This document shows, in pieces, positions 16,701-24,797 of a stretch of DNA of 64,000 bases. The stretch is from Ensifer sp. Root278 (lineage in GTDB: Bacteria; Pseudomonadota; Alphaproteobacteria; Rhizobiales; Rhizobiaceae): positions 1 to 64,000 of the forward strand of contig NZ_LMJJ01000008.1 in NCBI RefSeq assembly GCF_001429285.1, in the 5' to 3' direction. The position numbers were made by a program, and so were the translations under genes. The stretch's first letter is position 1. Every line of letters starts with the position of its first letter. Under the pieces are notes generated by a model that saw only the letters and a list, made by a program, of their open reading frames with translations, searched no databases and was not told the origin of the DNA.

Positions 16701-17024
16701 ATTGGCCGCAAGGATGTGCAAAGTGCTCTCCACGTTGTGCATGCCGACAGCAAGGTGAGGGCCGAGCTTGAACGGTTCTCGACGGCCGTGACCGAGAGGT
16801 TTGGTGAGCGCACTTTTCTCGCAATCGCGGCGAGGGATGCCAATGGAGCGGTTTTCAAAGAGGTCGCAGCCGGGATGACCGCGGCCCAAAGGGAAGATCT
16901 GCGGGCGGTCTGGAGTCTGTTGCGGACAATACAACAAGTTGCTGCCCATGAACGAGTGTCCGTCGCGTTGAAGCAGGCAGCGTCTTTACGGCAAACCAGG
17001 AGCCAAGGGTTGTCGCCCAGATGA
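13713..17024 (+). CDS. traA: TraA-type conjugative relaxase/helicase (MobQ class)
   Basis: A 1103-residue protein, the usual size of rhizobial TraA. The N-terminal MobA/MobL relaxase has VISRGKGRSAVLSAAYKHR (catalytic Tyr in AYKHR, about 24) and the metal-binding HNTPGNPHAHLM (about 138). The central RecD-like helicase has GRAGAGKTTMM (Walker A, about 408), FILDEAGMVSS (Walker B), LVGDPDQLQPIEAG, and the late ATTIHKSQGATVD and YVGMTRHRE motifs. The ATG at 13713 is preceded by gggag and begins the conserved domain; a longer frame to 13626 adds unlike residues. No other tra gene is near, so transfer would need functions in trans. Confidence 0.92.
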   Translation: MVSPHFDVNVISRGKGRSAVLSAAYKHRAKMYFEREATTANYSEKRDLLYEEFAIPVDAPEWLRLIAADPSAARASEAFWNRVENFEERLDAQLAKDVTLALPIELTSDQNIALVREFVEQHVLGNGMVADWAYHNTPGNPHAHLMMTLRPLTVYGFGSKKIKVVSTDGTPRRSSNGRIVYRNWVGGLAEFNAFRDGWFACQNRHLALAGLDLRIDGRSFERQGIDLEPIIRFSAETKAIERRIEREKTPVFRKPKSIELQAELRARNTRRIQRRPEIAIDLIASQKSVFDERDIAKVLHRYTDDERVFAQLMARILQSPEILRIDRERIDLMTGARFPAKYTTRKLIRLEAEMAKRAAWLARQSTHGIRKELTRAMSVSRLSTEQQAAIANVTGEGRLTAVVGRAGAGKTTMMKVAREIWTAAGYQVVGGALAGKAAEGLEKEAGICAATLSSWERRWAEGNATLNNKTVFILDEAGMVSSRQMASLIETVAKEGAKLVLVGDPDQLQPIEAGAPFRAIVERIGYSELDTIYRQRQDWMRTASLALARGQVGDAVRAYEAHDRIVSTGLKAEAVEALIADWDRDHNPTKTSLILAHLRRDVRTLNEKARAKLVERGVVGKGLPFATQEGVRHFAAGDQIVFLKNDGILNVKNGMIGRVLEARLNRIVVEVGEPGYRRPVTIESRIYPNVDLGYATTIHKSQGATVDSVKLLASLSLDRHLTYVGMTRHREELAVYYGRRSFENAAGLVSVLSRTNAKESTLDYTDRSLYRHALRFAELRGLHLMAVARTLVRDRIEWTVRQKQRLSDLVQRLTTIGQRFWLATAAAQMKQSDAGNDEVPMLAGIKTFSRTFAETIEERLAADESLKRQWEDVSLRFRLVYADPQMAFHAIDVEAMLKNEDVAGATLAKIARSPETFGALNGKSGVLAWRTDKQDRERALANLPALSRNLALYIRLRHQAEEKYRAEEQKLRTKLAIDIPAISSQARQVLTEARDAIGRKDVQSALHVVHADSKVRAELERFSTAVTERFGERTFLAIAARDANGAVFKEVAAGMTAAQREDLRAVWSLLRTIQQVAAHERVSVALKQAASLRQTRSQGLSPR

Positions 17025-17339
17025 CGAAACGCGCGTGGTGAACGGATATGGCGTTTCTCACAAATCAGGGCCGGAAAGGGCAACAAGCTATCGCGTCTCT
17101 GTTTTCAATAGCTCGGTCGGTCCGTCGCTGGTCATGCTAAAGGATCAATGAGGCCGTGGCATCAAATCGGTTCGCGATCATATGGCTGGTATCGCTCGCT
17201 GCTTTAGGCTTTCCATTAAAGTGTTGAGGTGGTGTAACGTGAGGCTTCGGACACGTCCAGGCTGATGGAGAGAGCCGTGATTCGGCTCCATGATGCGGGG
17301 GCGTGGTGAGAGCGCGGAGATTTTCGTGGAGTACCATAA
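17025..17339. other. Gap between relaxase and amidohydrolase
   Basis: No gene is supported in 315 bp. A small hairpin, gagccg-tgatt-cggctc (17272-17288), precedes the amidohydrolase start by about 50 bases, without a T-run. Its role is unknown. Confidence 0.35.
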
Positions 17340-18493
17340 TGTTTCTGATTGACCGTGAACTTCAGGCGCTCGTGGCGTTTCGACGCGAACTGCACCGGCG
17401 ACCGGAGGTCTCAGGCGAGGAGCGGGAGACGGCGGAAACGATCGTTGCGGCGTTGGCTGTTACGAAGCCGGATGTGGTGATGACAGGTCTTGGCGGGCAT
17501 GGGGTGGCGGCGATCTATGAAGGCCGGGAGCCGGGGCCAACCATCATGGTGCGGGCCGAGCTGGACGGGCTGCCGATCGAGGAGATTTCGGAGATCGGAC
17601 ATCGCTCGGAGATCACGGGCAAAGGGCATCTCTGCGGCCATGACGGGCACATGACGATCCTGATGGCGCTGGCCAAGGGATTGGGGCGCGAGCGGCCGAT
17701 TAAGGGGCGTGCGATCCTGATGTTTCAGCCGGCTGAGGAAAACGGTGCTGGTGCCGCCGCCGTGCTCGCCGATCCGAAATTTGCGGCGATCAAGCCGGAC
17801 CTCGTGTTCTCGCTGCACAATTTTCCAGGATTAAGCGTCGGCCATGCGGCGCTGCGCGCCGGCCCTGTCAACTGCGCCTCGCGCGGCATGCGGATTTCGC
17901 TCTCCGGCAAGACGGCGCATGCCTCGACACCGGAAGACGGCGTTGCCCCGACCTTTGCGATGGCCGCTCTGCTTTCGGGCCTGACGGCGCTCGGCAACAA
18001 CGGGCCGCTCAACGAGAATTACTCGCTCGTCACGGTGACGCATGCACGGCTCGGCGAGGCGGCCTTCGGGATAAGCCCTGGTTATGCCGAGATCTGGGCG
18101 ACGCTCCGGACGCTCACCGACGGGCGGATGGCCGATCTGGTTGCCCGTGCCGAGGCGCTAGTGGCGAGCGAGGTGGAGGCTGCGGGGCTGAAGGTCACGA
18201 TTGGCTATGAGGACGTGTTTCACCAGTGCAGCAATGCGGAAGTCGCGGTGATCGCGCTCGAACGTGCCATGAATGAGGAGGGCGTCAGCCACGATCGCGG
18301 CGAGGGCGTGTTGCCTATGAAGGGTTCGGAGGATTTCGGCTTGTTCGGGCGCGTTGCGCCTTCGGCGATGTTCTTCCTCGGCGCCGGCGAAAGCCACGCG
18401 CGGCTGCACAATCCGGACTATGATTTCCCGGACGGGCTAATCGGTATCGGCGCTAGGGTCTTCATGCGGGCGATCCGGAACGAACTGGGGTGA
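17340..18493 (+). CDS. M20-family amidohydrolase
   Basis: A 384-residue metallo-amidohydrolase of the M20D/HipO-like group, which cleaves N-acyl amino acids or related amides. LRRELHRRPE-type residues at the N-terminus (FRRELHRRPEVSGEE), the metal ligands in LCGHDGHMT (about 98) and PAEENGAGA (about 130), the dimerisation lid (about 180-290) and MKGSEDFGLF (about 325, a further ligand region) are all present. gtggag precedes the ATG at 17340; an upstream ATG at 17303 lacks a site. A decayed copy lies 6 kb upstream. The substrate cannot be told from sequence. Confidence 0.9.
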
Positions 18494-18613
18494 GCGCGGC
18501 GGAAAGTCGCTTGCGCGGCAGGCGCTGGGGCGGCACTCTCTGCAATTGCGCAAGTCCGGACGGAGAGCCGTTTAACGGCCTTTTCCGTAACTGCCTTCAG
18601 GAGGACCAAATGG

Positions 18614-18895
18614 ATGAGCCATTTCAGCTTCCGTGACGCGGTTTGCCTCGCGATTGCCATGGCGGGAATGGCGAGCGCTTACGCGGCGGATATGCCCGTT
18701 GCAGATATCGTTCCTGAGCCGCGACAGACTGAGAATGTTAGTCTGCAGGACTTCATCAAGGCCAATCCGGATTGCCTGGAGTTCACCGATCAGTGCTCGC
18801 ATTGCGCGGTCGTCAACGGCGTTGCCGAATGCTCGACGGCGGAGATAGCTTGCATCAAGCGAGAGAACCAGTGCACTAAGCGGACAGCTAAATAG
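18614..18895 (+). CDS. Small secreted cysteine-rich protein, family unknown
   Basis: A 93-residue protein with a clear signal peptide: RDAVCLAIAMAGMASAYA followed by AD, consistent with signal peptidase I cleavage near residue 25. The mature part has six cysteines (CLEF, QCSHC, ECS, ACIK, QCTK), probably disulphide-paired in the periplasm. aggagg lies upstream of the ATG. I do not recognise a named family. It sits between the amidohydrolase and recombinase debris, so its neighbours give no functional hint. Confidence 0.72.
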   Translation: MSHFSFRDAVCLAIAMAGMASAYAADMPVADIVPEPRQTENVSLQDFIKANPDCLEFTDQCSHCAVVNGVAECSTAEIACIKRENQCTKRTAK

Positions 18896-19005
18896 AACAT
18901 TGCGGTCAGAAATTTCCCGCAGCCGTTCAGCAACATGCAGGGACCGGTTTCCTAAGTTGCCTTCCGAAGCTCCGAGATATTTTGGAACTCTGCCAAGATA
19001 TCTGG

Positions 19006-19204
19006 CGCTTTTTCCTTCGCCGGCGTATGTCCACGCGATTTCGAAGCGATGCTTGGCGGCATAGCGCTCGATGGCGGCGATCTGGTTGTCGGTCGAGTAC
19101 TTCTGATGCTCGGTCGACATCCGAACGTAGATCGCCGCGCGAACCTTGGGTCGCTCGTCCGAGGGTGGTTGTTCGTCGCTGTTCTCAGTCCAACCGATAA
19201 CCAT
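19006..19204 (-). pseudogene. Serine recombinase, N-terminal fragment
   Basis: From the ATG at 19204 the frame gives KVRAAIYVRMSTEHQKYST, then NQIAAIERYAAK and a following YAGEGKS. This is the N-terminal catalytic domain start of a large serine recombinase, including the nucleophile Ser of the RMST motif. Similarity ends abruptly at about 19006, where normal family members would continue GLRLDGR-like. The remaining open frame to 18572 is unrelated. The fragment therefore lacks most of its catalytic and all of its DNA-binding regions. Confidence 0.82.
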
Positions 19205-19322
19205 GACGTGCCGGTATATCACGTGTGAATTGAGGTCAGAATGCCGGAGTATAGACCGGGGAGGTGAGCAGTATGGTTCCGAATACAGGCACAATTGTTC
19301 CAGCATCAGCGCGCGCCGCTAA

Positions 19323-19619
19323 GACGATTACTTTGCCGCCGTTGCGGCGGCGCTGCGTCATGAATTGGGTGGGGGAGGCCGTGCGATAAAGACGATCATG
19401 CGCTGGACAGGCGCGAGTGGCCGAACGACGAGATATTGGCTAGCCGGCGATCGCGGCCCCGACCGATGGCACCTCATTCTGCTGGCCAGACACTCTGATG
19501 AAGTGTTGCAGGTTGTGATCGCAATGGCGCACCGCGATATTCTGTCTGTCACACTCGAACTGTGCGCAGCCGAAGCGGCGTTGGCCCGAGCAAGTGCAAT
19601 TCTCAAAGCATTGCGGTGA
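19323..19619 (+). pseudogene. Small mobile-element-associated HTH-like protein, 5' end damaged
   Basis: The open frame reads DDYFAAVAAALRHELGG, then IKTIMRWTGASGRTTRYWLAG and WHLILLARHSDEVLQ. The central part looks like a helix-turn-helix that I associate with small proteins beside rhizobial recombinase genes. An in-frame TAA at 19320 cuts off the N-terminus, and no ATG follows; the first usable codon is a TTG at 19365. I therefore treat it as a probable remnant, consistent with the neighbouring broken recombinase. A functional short form cannot be excluded. Confidence 0.55.
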
Positions 19620-19954
19620 TATTGATGCGATGAGGCGCCTAACATCTACCGTTATGCGTGGAAGGCCCGCCGCCACTGAGTGAATCGGTAGTGCTGCCGA
19701 ACAATTCACTCCGGGATTGCATAGGCTCGCGTTCGAAATCCCCTTGCCTTAACGGCCTTGAGGTGGCTACTCTACCAGCGTCTGTGAAGTCGAACGCTCA
19801 GACGGAAGGCTCCTTATGCTCTTGAGGCAAAAGGGGCCTTTTGCTGTTTGTATCCTTTAAGGGCCTCCTTCGCCCGCATCGAACCGGCTTACATACGGGC
19901 CTGCTAAACTCAAGCAATTGACATCCCCTCCCGCGCTCCCATAGCATTCATGCC
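19620..19954. other. Gap ahead of the thiamine riboswitch
   Basis: No gene is supported. A hairpin, gcaaaag-gggc-cttttgc (19827-19844), followed by tgtttgt, could be a rightward terminator. The promoter of the riboswitch-thiD transcript should lie between it and 19955. Confidence 0.4.
19827..19844 (+). terminator. Possible rho-independent terminator
   Basis: A perfect 7-bp stem with loop gggc is followed by a short T-rich run (tgtttgt). It would insulate the thiamine transcript from the mobile debris upstream. The T-tract is weak. Confidence 0.4.
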
Positions 19955-20045
19955 TGCCGAGGGGCGCACCTGACGGTGCTGAGATGGCGGTGAGCCAGAC
20001 CCTTGAACCTGATCCGGATCATACCGGCGTAGGAACGGCAAGGGC
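19955..20045 (+). promoter_or_regulatory. TPP riboswitch (THI element)
   Basis: The conserved TPP aptamer segments occur in order: ggggcgc (19961), ctgagatggcggtga (19979-19993), acccttgaacctgatccgg (19999-20017) and ataccggcgtaggaa (20021-20035). This matches the established CUGAGA / ACCCUU-GAACCUGAUC / ACCGGCGUAGG consensus. It controls genes of thiamine synthesis or uptake by sensing thiamine pyrophosphate. The first gene after it is thiD at 20305, leaving an unusually long 260-base stretch. That stretch includes a 7-bp hairpin (20081-20087 with 20103-20109) that might belong to the expression platform. Confidence 0.95.
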
Positions 20046-20304
20046 CTCTCTGGCACTCCCGCGTCTTCGCCGTTCATCCGGATCTCCGTGATTTTGGTTT
20101 CGGGAGATCGTTGGTGCCTGCACATAGTTTAGAATATGGCGACGTAGAATTCCGGGGGATGAGCCGACCGGCGCGCGTGCTCGATCATTCGGTTTCCTCG
20201 CTGGTAGCTGGAACACGCTCGGGAATGGGCGCGTGCCAAAGTGCCTGGCTTGTGAGCGCGTTTGCCATATTTGGACCCGCTTCCACATTTCAGCGGAGCC
20301 AGGC

Positions 20305-21114
20305 ATGACCGCTATCGCCGTTACCATCGCAGGCTCAGATTCCGGTGGCGGTGCCGGTATCCAGGCGGATCTGAAGACGTTTTCGGCCCTTGGGGTCTAT
20401 GGTGCCAGCGTGATCACGGCCATCACCGCGCAAAACACCAGAGGTGTTACGGCCGTTGAGGATATCTCTCCGGGCGTCGTTGTAGCTCAGATCGACGCCG
20501 TGTTTTCGGATCTCGCGGTTGGCGCTGCGAAAGTCGGAATGGTGTCCCGCCAGGAGACCATTGCTGCGATCGCGTCCGGCCTGAAGCGATACGGGCATTT
20601 GGCAGTCATCGATCCGGTGATGGTCGCCACGTCAGGTGACATTCTGTTGCGTCCGGATGCGATCGCGACCCTCAAGGAGGAATTGCTGCCCCTTGGCCTT
20701 ATCGTGACGCCCAACCTGCCCGAAGCGGCGTTGATGACGGGCCGCAGCGTTGCCGAGAGCGAGACGGAGGCGGCGCGCCAGGCGGAGGTGCTCCTGAAAC
20801 TTGGTGCACGCGCCGTGCTGATGAAAGGCGGGCATGCCAAGGGCGATGAAGCGGCTGATATCCTCTTTAACGGGGACACTTCCTTGCGCCTGTCGCGCCC
20901 GCGGGTTGAGACGACAAACGATCATGGCACCGGCTGCACGTTGTCTGCCGCAATCGCCGCCGGTCTTGCCCGTCGGCAGACGCTTCAAGACGCGGTTATC
21001 GCTGCCAAGGCCTATCTGCATGAGGCGCTTGTTGCCGCAGCAGCGCTCAAAATCGGGCAGGGGCGGGGACCGGTTCATCACTTCCATCGATGGTGGGCAC
21101 CGAACGGCGATTAA
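20305..21114 (+). CDS. thiD: Hydroxymethylpyrimidine/phosphomethylpyrimidine kinase
   Basis: A 269-residue ThiD, normal length. It phosphorylates HMP and then HMP-P to HMP-PP, the pyrimidine precursor of thiamine, in the cytosol. Ribokinase-fold landmarks are [16 protein letters not shown] (about 8-23), VTAQNT-type ITAQNTRGV (about 41), VMVATSGD (about 110), VTPNLPEA (about 137), VLMKGGHA (about 172) and the catalytic anion hole [11 protein letters not shown] (about 211). cggag lies eight bases before the ATG. It is under the TPP riboswitch at 19955. In S. meliloti, as I recall, thiC-O-G-E precede thiD; none is present here. Confidence 0.95.
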   Translation: MTAIAVTIAGSDSGGGAGIQADLKTFSALGVYGASVITAITAQNTRGVTAVEDISPGVVVAQIDAVFSDLAVGAAKVGMVSRQETIAAIASGLKRYGHLAVIDPVMVATSGDILLRPDAIATLKEELLPLGLIVTPNLPEAALMTGRSVAESETEAARQAEVLLKLGARAVLMKGGHAKGDEAADILFNGDTSLRLSRPRVETTNDHGTGCTLSAAIAAGLARRQTLQDAVIAAKAYLHEALVAAAALKIGQGRGPVHHFHRWWAPNGD

Positions 21115-21121
21115 TTCCATT

Positions 21122-21138
21122 CCGGCGCTTGGCGCCGG
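21122..21138 (+). terminator. GC-rich hairpin after thiD
   Basis: ccggcgc-ttg-gcgccgg begins 8 bases after the thiD stop. It has a 7-bp stem and no T-run, so it could at most be a weak or factor-assisted stop signal. Confidence 0.35.
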
Positions 21139-21159
21139 TTCCACCGTTCAAGTTGACCT

Positions 21160-21205
21160 TTAAAAAACCAGGACATTCCATTGCCCGATAAGCAATGGAA
21201 TGTCC
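21160..21205 (-). terminator. Rho-independent terminator of the wge operon
   Basis: A perfect 14-bp stem (21171-21184 with 21192-21205) has loop ccgataa. Read on the minus strand it is followed by tggtttttt. It lies 66 bp after the wgeG stop and ends the leftward wge transcript. Confidence 0.85.
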
Positions 21206-21270
21206 GTCGAGTCGGGAAGTCGGCCGCTTGTAAATGCGAGGTGAGTGCCGGGGACGGAGCGCTTTTCGGT

Positions 21271-22572
21271 TCAGGCCACAGCGGCGCTGGGGTGCACCGG
21301 CTGCTCCTCCTTGAGCAGTTTCCGGTAGAGCGCGACATGTTCGCGGCCGCAGTCGACATGGCTTATCGGGCGCCTGAGCGTTGCCCTGAGGTTGTCCCAT
21401 GACCTTGGCGTGCTCAGCACGTCTATAAGGCGATCGGCAAGGTCTTGTGCGCTGCCGGTCCGGAAATGATAGCCGTCCAGCCGGTCGCGGACTTTTTCGG
21501 CCATGCCGCCGATGTCGGAGCAAATAATCGGCCGGCCATGGTGCAGCGCTTCCTGGATCACGATCGGCGAGTTTTCCCACCAGACAGATGGCATCACAAC
21601 CCAGTCAACCGATCGCATCAGCCGCGGCATGTCCTGGTTTTGGTAGGAGCCGTAAAAGCGGACGCGGCGGCCGGCGTCTTCGATCAATTTCGCCACGCGT
21701 TCCTGATACTCGGTCGGCTGACGCTCGAGGTTGCCGCCGAAGATCATCAGCGTGGAATCGTCACCCCAGATATCGTCGGCCACGCGCGATACCGCGTCGA
21801 TCAGCACATGAACGCCCTTGAAGGGCGTCATCTGCCCGAAATAGGCAAAACGATTGCGACGTGCCGTCGGCGCCGGCAATTCGCGCGCTGCCGTCTTTTC
21901 ACCCAGGACGATGCCGTTTTCGATCACGAAGATCTTCTCGGCAGCGATGCCCCACTCGACATAGCGGTTGGCGAGAAAGGCGCTCGGGGCGATGAAGGCG
22001 TCGGCAAGGTTCAGCATGCCCCGCACGAACTGCTCGCGGCGTACGAAACGCGACACGGGGATTTCGGGGAAACACGTGTGGCAACTGATTGGCGAAGCGC
22101 CATTGCAAAGCTGGCCCGAGGGCCGCTTCACCATTTGTCCGTGGTTGTGACAGATCGGCAGGTACTCGTGGAAGGTCACGACGATGCGCGCTTTCGGCAG
22201 AGCGTCGCGCACCGCATAGAGCGCTTCCAGCCCGAAGCCGATGATATGGTGGAAGTGGACGATGTCCGGCTTGATGTCTCCCACAAAGCGCAAGAGGTCG
22301 CGACGGATCGCGTCGGTATCGCCGTTGGACAGGAAGAAATGATCAAAGTCCTCGGCATGGTAGAGCACTTCGTCCATCGCCAGGCGAAGGCTCATCAGCG
22401 CCGACGCGCCGTGGCGCGGCACGGGATTGCCGACGCGGGCGAGGTAGATCGATTCGATCCCCGGCAGGCCGTTCAATGCCTTGTGCAAGCCATGGGAGGC
22501 GATCTCGGCGCCGCCCAATGAATGGGTCGGGTGGCCGTGCGAGACGACCAGCACGCGGAGTTTGTCACTCAT
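21271..22572 (-). CDS. wgeG: Family 4 glycosyltransferase (ExpE7-like)
   Basis: A 433-residue GT-B transferase. The N-domain has VVSHGHPTHSLGGAEIASHGL (20 residues at about 8-28) and VVTFHEYLPICHNHGQMV. The C-domain has FAYFGQMTPFKGVHVLIDA (about 245) and PSVWWENSPIVIQEALHHGRP, the E-x7-E donor site. A Cys cluster, CHTCFPEIPVSRFVRRE (about 168), is shared with WgeD and marks the two as paralogues. It overlaps wgeF by ATGA and is the last gene of the leftward operon. Assignment to ExpE7/WgeG is by order and family. Confidence 0.82.
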   Translation of the reverse strand: MSDKLRVLVVSHGHPTHSLGGAEIASHGLHKALNGLPGIESIYLARVGNPVPRHGASALMSLRLAMDEVLYHAEDFDHFFLSNGDTDAIRRDLLRFVGDIKPDIVHFHHIIGFGLEALYAVRDALPKARIVVTFHEYLPICHNHGQMVKRPSGQLCNGASPISCHTCFPEIPVSRFVRREQFVRGMLNLADAFIAPSAFLANRYVEWGIAAEKIFVIENGIVLGEKTAARELPAPTARRNRFAYFGQMTPFKGVHVLIDAVSRVADDIWGDDSTLMIFGGNLERQPTEYQERVAKLIEDAGRRVRFYGSYQNQDMPRLMRSVDWVVMPSVWWENSPIVIQEALHHGRPIICSDIGGMAEKVRDRLDGYHFRTGSAQDLADRLIDVLSTPRSWDNLRATLRRPISHVDCGREHVALYRKLLKEEQPVHPSAAVA

Positions 22573-24788
22573 GCCGAAACCTCATTGTGGGTCGTGTTTT
22601 CTGTCTCGACAGTCTGCATCCAGCGGCCGCGGAACAGCGTCTGATCGACACGCTCCACGTATCTGGCCGTGGCTGCCGATACGGCGCCGGACGCCTCATC
22701 CGACCCGAGCATCTGCAAGGCGGGCAACCAATAGGATTCGTAGCCCTTGCGGCTCAGCCTCAAGGCAAGGTCCAGCCCATTGAGAGACGCACCGAGATAG
22801 GCCGGCGAAGGGCCGGTATCGTCGAGAAGCGCCTTGCGGGGCATGATGGCGCATTCGAGCGACGCGGTCGCCACCCGCGTCAGCTTCAGGCGGTTCACAG
22901 CGCCGACGGGATAGCCGGCATAGCGGCTCGACTGCAGATGGTCCGCACGATCGAGCGACGAACTGCCGGCCCAGCGGATCGAATGATCCTCATAGGCAAG
23001 GGTCGGCGAGATGATGCTTCCGCTTTTTGTCTCATAGTTCGCAACGAGCGTCTGGTACCAACCGGGATTGGCCGGCGTCAGGGACGCAGACAGCAGGATG
23101 ACGGTCTCATTGTCGACGGCCTGCGCCGCAGTCCGCGCCAGGTCGCTGGCATCGCCTGAACCTTCGACGGACAAAAGGCGCAGCGGCAAGCGATAGAATT
23201 CCGCAAGCCGCCGGATACGGGTGGCGCTCCGGCGAAACTGCTCCGATTGCAGGACGAGCACGATCGGGGCCTGCCGCGTATGCGGATCGAGCGCCAGAAG
23301 ACCCAACAGGGCGGCAAAATCCTCCTCGGCCTCTCCCACGGCGACAAGGATTGCTGCCCCCACAGCCTCACCGAAGCGGCCAATGTCTATGACGGTCTCG
23401 ATGGCTGGTGCACCCGCGCGAGCTGCATCGAGGAACGGAACGATCTGGCGATCGACGATATCGGGCAAGGCCCAACTGGTCGGATCGATGGCGTTCAGCA
23501 GCCGCAGCGCCGAATGCCTTGCCGACAGCCGTGTCGGGTGAAGCGGCATATAGGCGCGGCGAGAATCGCGAAGGGTGATTTCGAGGTGAAGGGGTGCTGC
23601 CGGATCGCCGACGAGGCCATCCGCGAAAGCGATGAAACCGTGCGAACGGCGATGTCCAGATATTGCGCCCTTGAATTCCGGCCGGTCCAAGAAGGCATCT
23701 TCCACGTCCAGCCGCTCGGTCCGAGTCCAGGCTCCATCAAGACGCGCGTCGGCGCGTCCCCGGCGCAATCGGACGCTCTGCACGTGATCGTCAGGATCGA
23801 GCATCCAGCCCGAGATCAGAAAAGTACCTTCATCGCCCTGGTAGAGCGCGTCGACACCGAGCCGGACCGGAATGGGGAGACCTGAGATCGTTTCTGTGCC
23901 GTCAAAGCCGTTGGCTGCTTCGCGCAGGCGCAACAGCACCTGCGGCGAGCTCTGGCTTTGGAGCAGCATCGCGCGAAGATGCCCTGGCGTTTCAAGGGGT
24001 CCCGCAACGAACTTGCGCTCGTGGACCGGCGCATAGCGCCAGGCGCCACGCCCACGATAGAAAATGCCCTGGATGTCACGCGCCCGCGGCAGATCATCTG
24101 CAGACAGGAGGCCCAGAAAGCCGACGGCATCTTCCGGTGCGTCGTTGCGCGGGAAAACCGCGATGCTGCACTCGGCGACCGATGCGTTTTCGGCCCGGAT
24201 GATGGCGCGGCTAACGCCCGCGGCAATGTCATGCGCCCAACCCTTGAGTGCAATCGCATCAGCGTGGCTTTCACCGAGCAGCTCGATGTAGCCGTCCTTC
24301 GCGGTTCCCGCCTTGAGCAAGGCTGTGATTGCCGTCAGCTTCCGTGGATCGAGCGGCGGCTTCATCAACACGTCCACCAGGCGGCCAAGCACGTGAACGA
24401 CCTGCGGGCCGGCGAGCTCCTTCAGCATGGCGGCGACATCACCTGTCGACACGGTGCGGGGCGCAACGATGTAACGTTTGCCGCTGCCATCCTTTCCGAA
24501 GCGCAGCGTTGCCGGCATGCCACGCGTGCGGTCGACGGGGATAAGCGCGGCAAAACCATGGGTGGCGGATGCCTGTGGCGCGGAAAGCCGCCAGCCGATG
24601 ATGGAGGCGATCGCCTGGGTCTCCGGGGCTTCGTCGATCTCTACCGGCAGCTGATCGGCCAACGGGCCGCCGGCGCCGATCACCATCAGCAGCGCCTCGT
24701 CGATCGGGCACACCACGATCCGTCCGCTGCGCATGATGCGGGCAAGCGGTGCGGGGCTTGGCGAAAGGGAAAGCTCCTGATTGGGCAT
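22569..24788 (-). CDS. wgeF: Large GT2-like protein with degenerate active site (ExpE6-like)
   Basis: A 739-residue protein colinear with WgeB. Residues about 320-420 form a beta-rich module opening with LISGWMLDPDDHV. The C-terminal 300 residues follow the GT2 plan (APIVLVLQSEQF; NETVILLSASLTPANPGWYQTL; SGSIISPTLAYEDHSIRWAG). Where WgeB has LNSDVVP, WgeF has LSASLTP near residue 563, so the DxD-type metal site is gone, and the ED base motif is also missing. It may act as a structural partner rather than an enzyme. It starts 10 bp after wgeE and overlaps wgeG. Confidence 0.72.
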   Translation of the reverse strand: MPNQELSLSPSPAPLARIMRSGRIVVCPIDEALLMVIGAGGPLADQLPVEIDEAPETQAIASIIGWRLSAPQASATHGFAALIPVDRTRGMPATLRFGKDGSGKRYIVAPRTVSTGDVAAMLKELAGPQVVHVLGRLVDVLMKPPLDPRKLTAITALLKAGTAKDGYIELLGESHADAIALKGWAHDIAAGVSRAIIRAENASVAECSIAVFPRNDAPEDAVGFLGLLSADDLPRARDIQGIFYRGRGAWRYAPVHERKFVAGPLETPGHLRAMLLQSQSSPQVLLRLREAANGFDGTETISGLPIPVRLGVDALYQGDEGTFLISGWMLDPDDHVQSVRLRRGRADARLDGAWTRTERLDVEDAFLDRPEFKGAISGHRRSHGFIAFADGLVGDPAAPLHLEITLRDSRRAYMPLHPTRLSARHSALRLLNAIDPTSWALPDIVDRQIVPFLDAARAGAPAIETVIDIGRFGEAVGAAILVAVGEAEEDFAALLGLLALDPHTRQAPIVLVLQSEQFRRSATRIRRLAEFYRLPLRLLSVEGSGDASDLARTAAQAVDNETVILLSASLTPANPGWYQTLVANYETKSGSIISPTLAYEDHSIRWAGSSSLDRADHLQSSRYAGYPVGAVNRLKLTRVATASLECAIMPRKALLDDTGPSPAYLGASLNGLDLALRLSRKGYESYWLPALQMLGSDEASGAVSAATARYVERVDQTLFRGRWMQTVETENTTHNEVSA

Positions 24789-24797
24789 GAGACGCCC

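Noticed and set aside
18572-19306. A 244-codon recombinase gene on the minus strand
   Set aside because: Only residues 35-100 resemble a serine recombinase; the rest is unrelated read-through, so a fragment was called.
19710-19760. tRNA 3' end or attachment site (gttcgaaat)
   Set aside because: The T-loop-like bases are not flanked by pairing arms and no acceptor stem or CCA exists.
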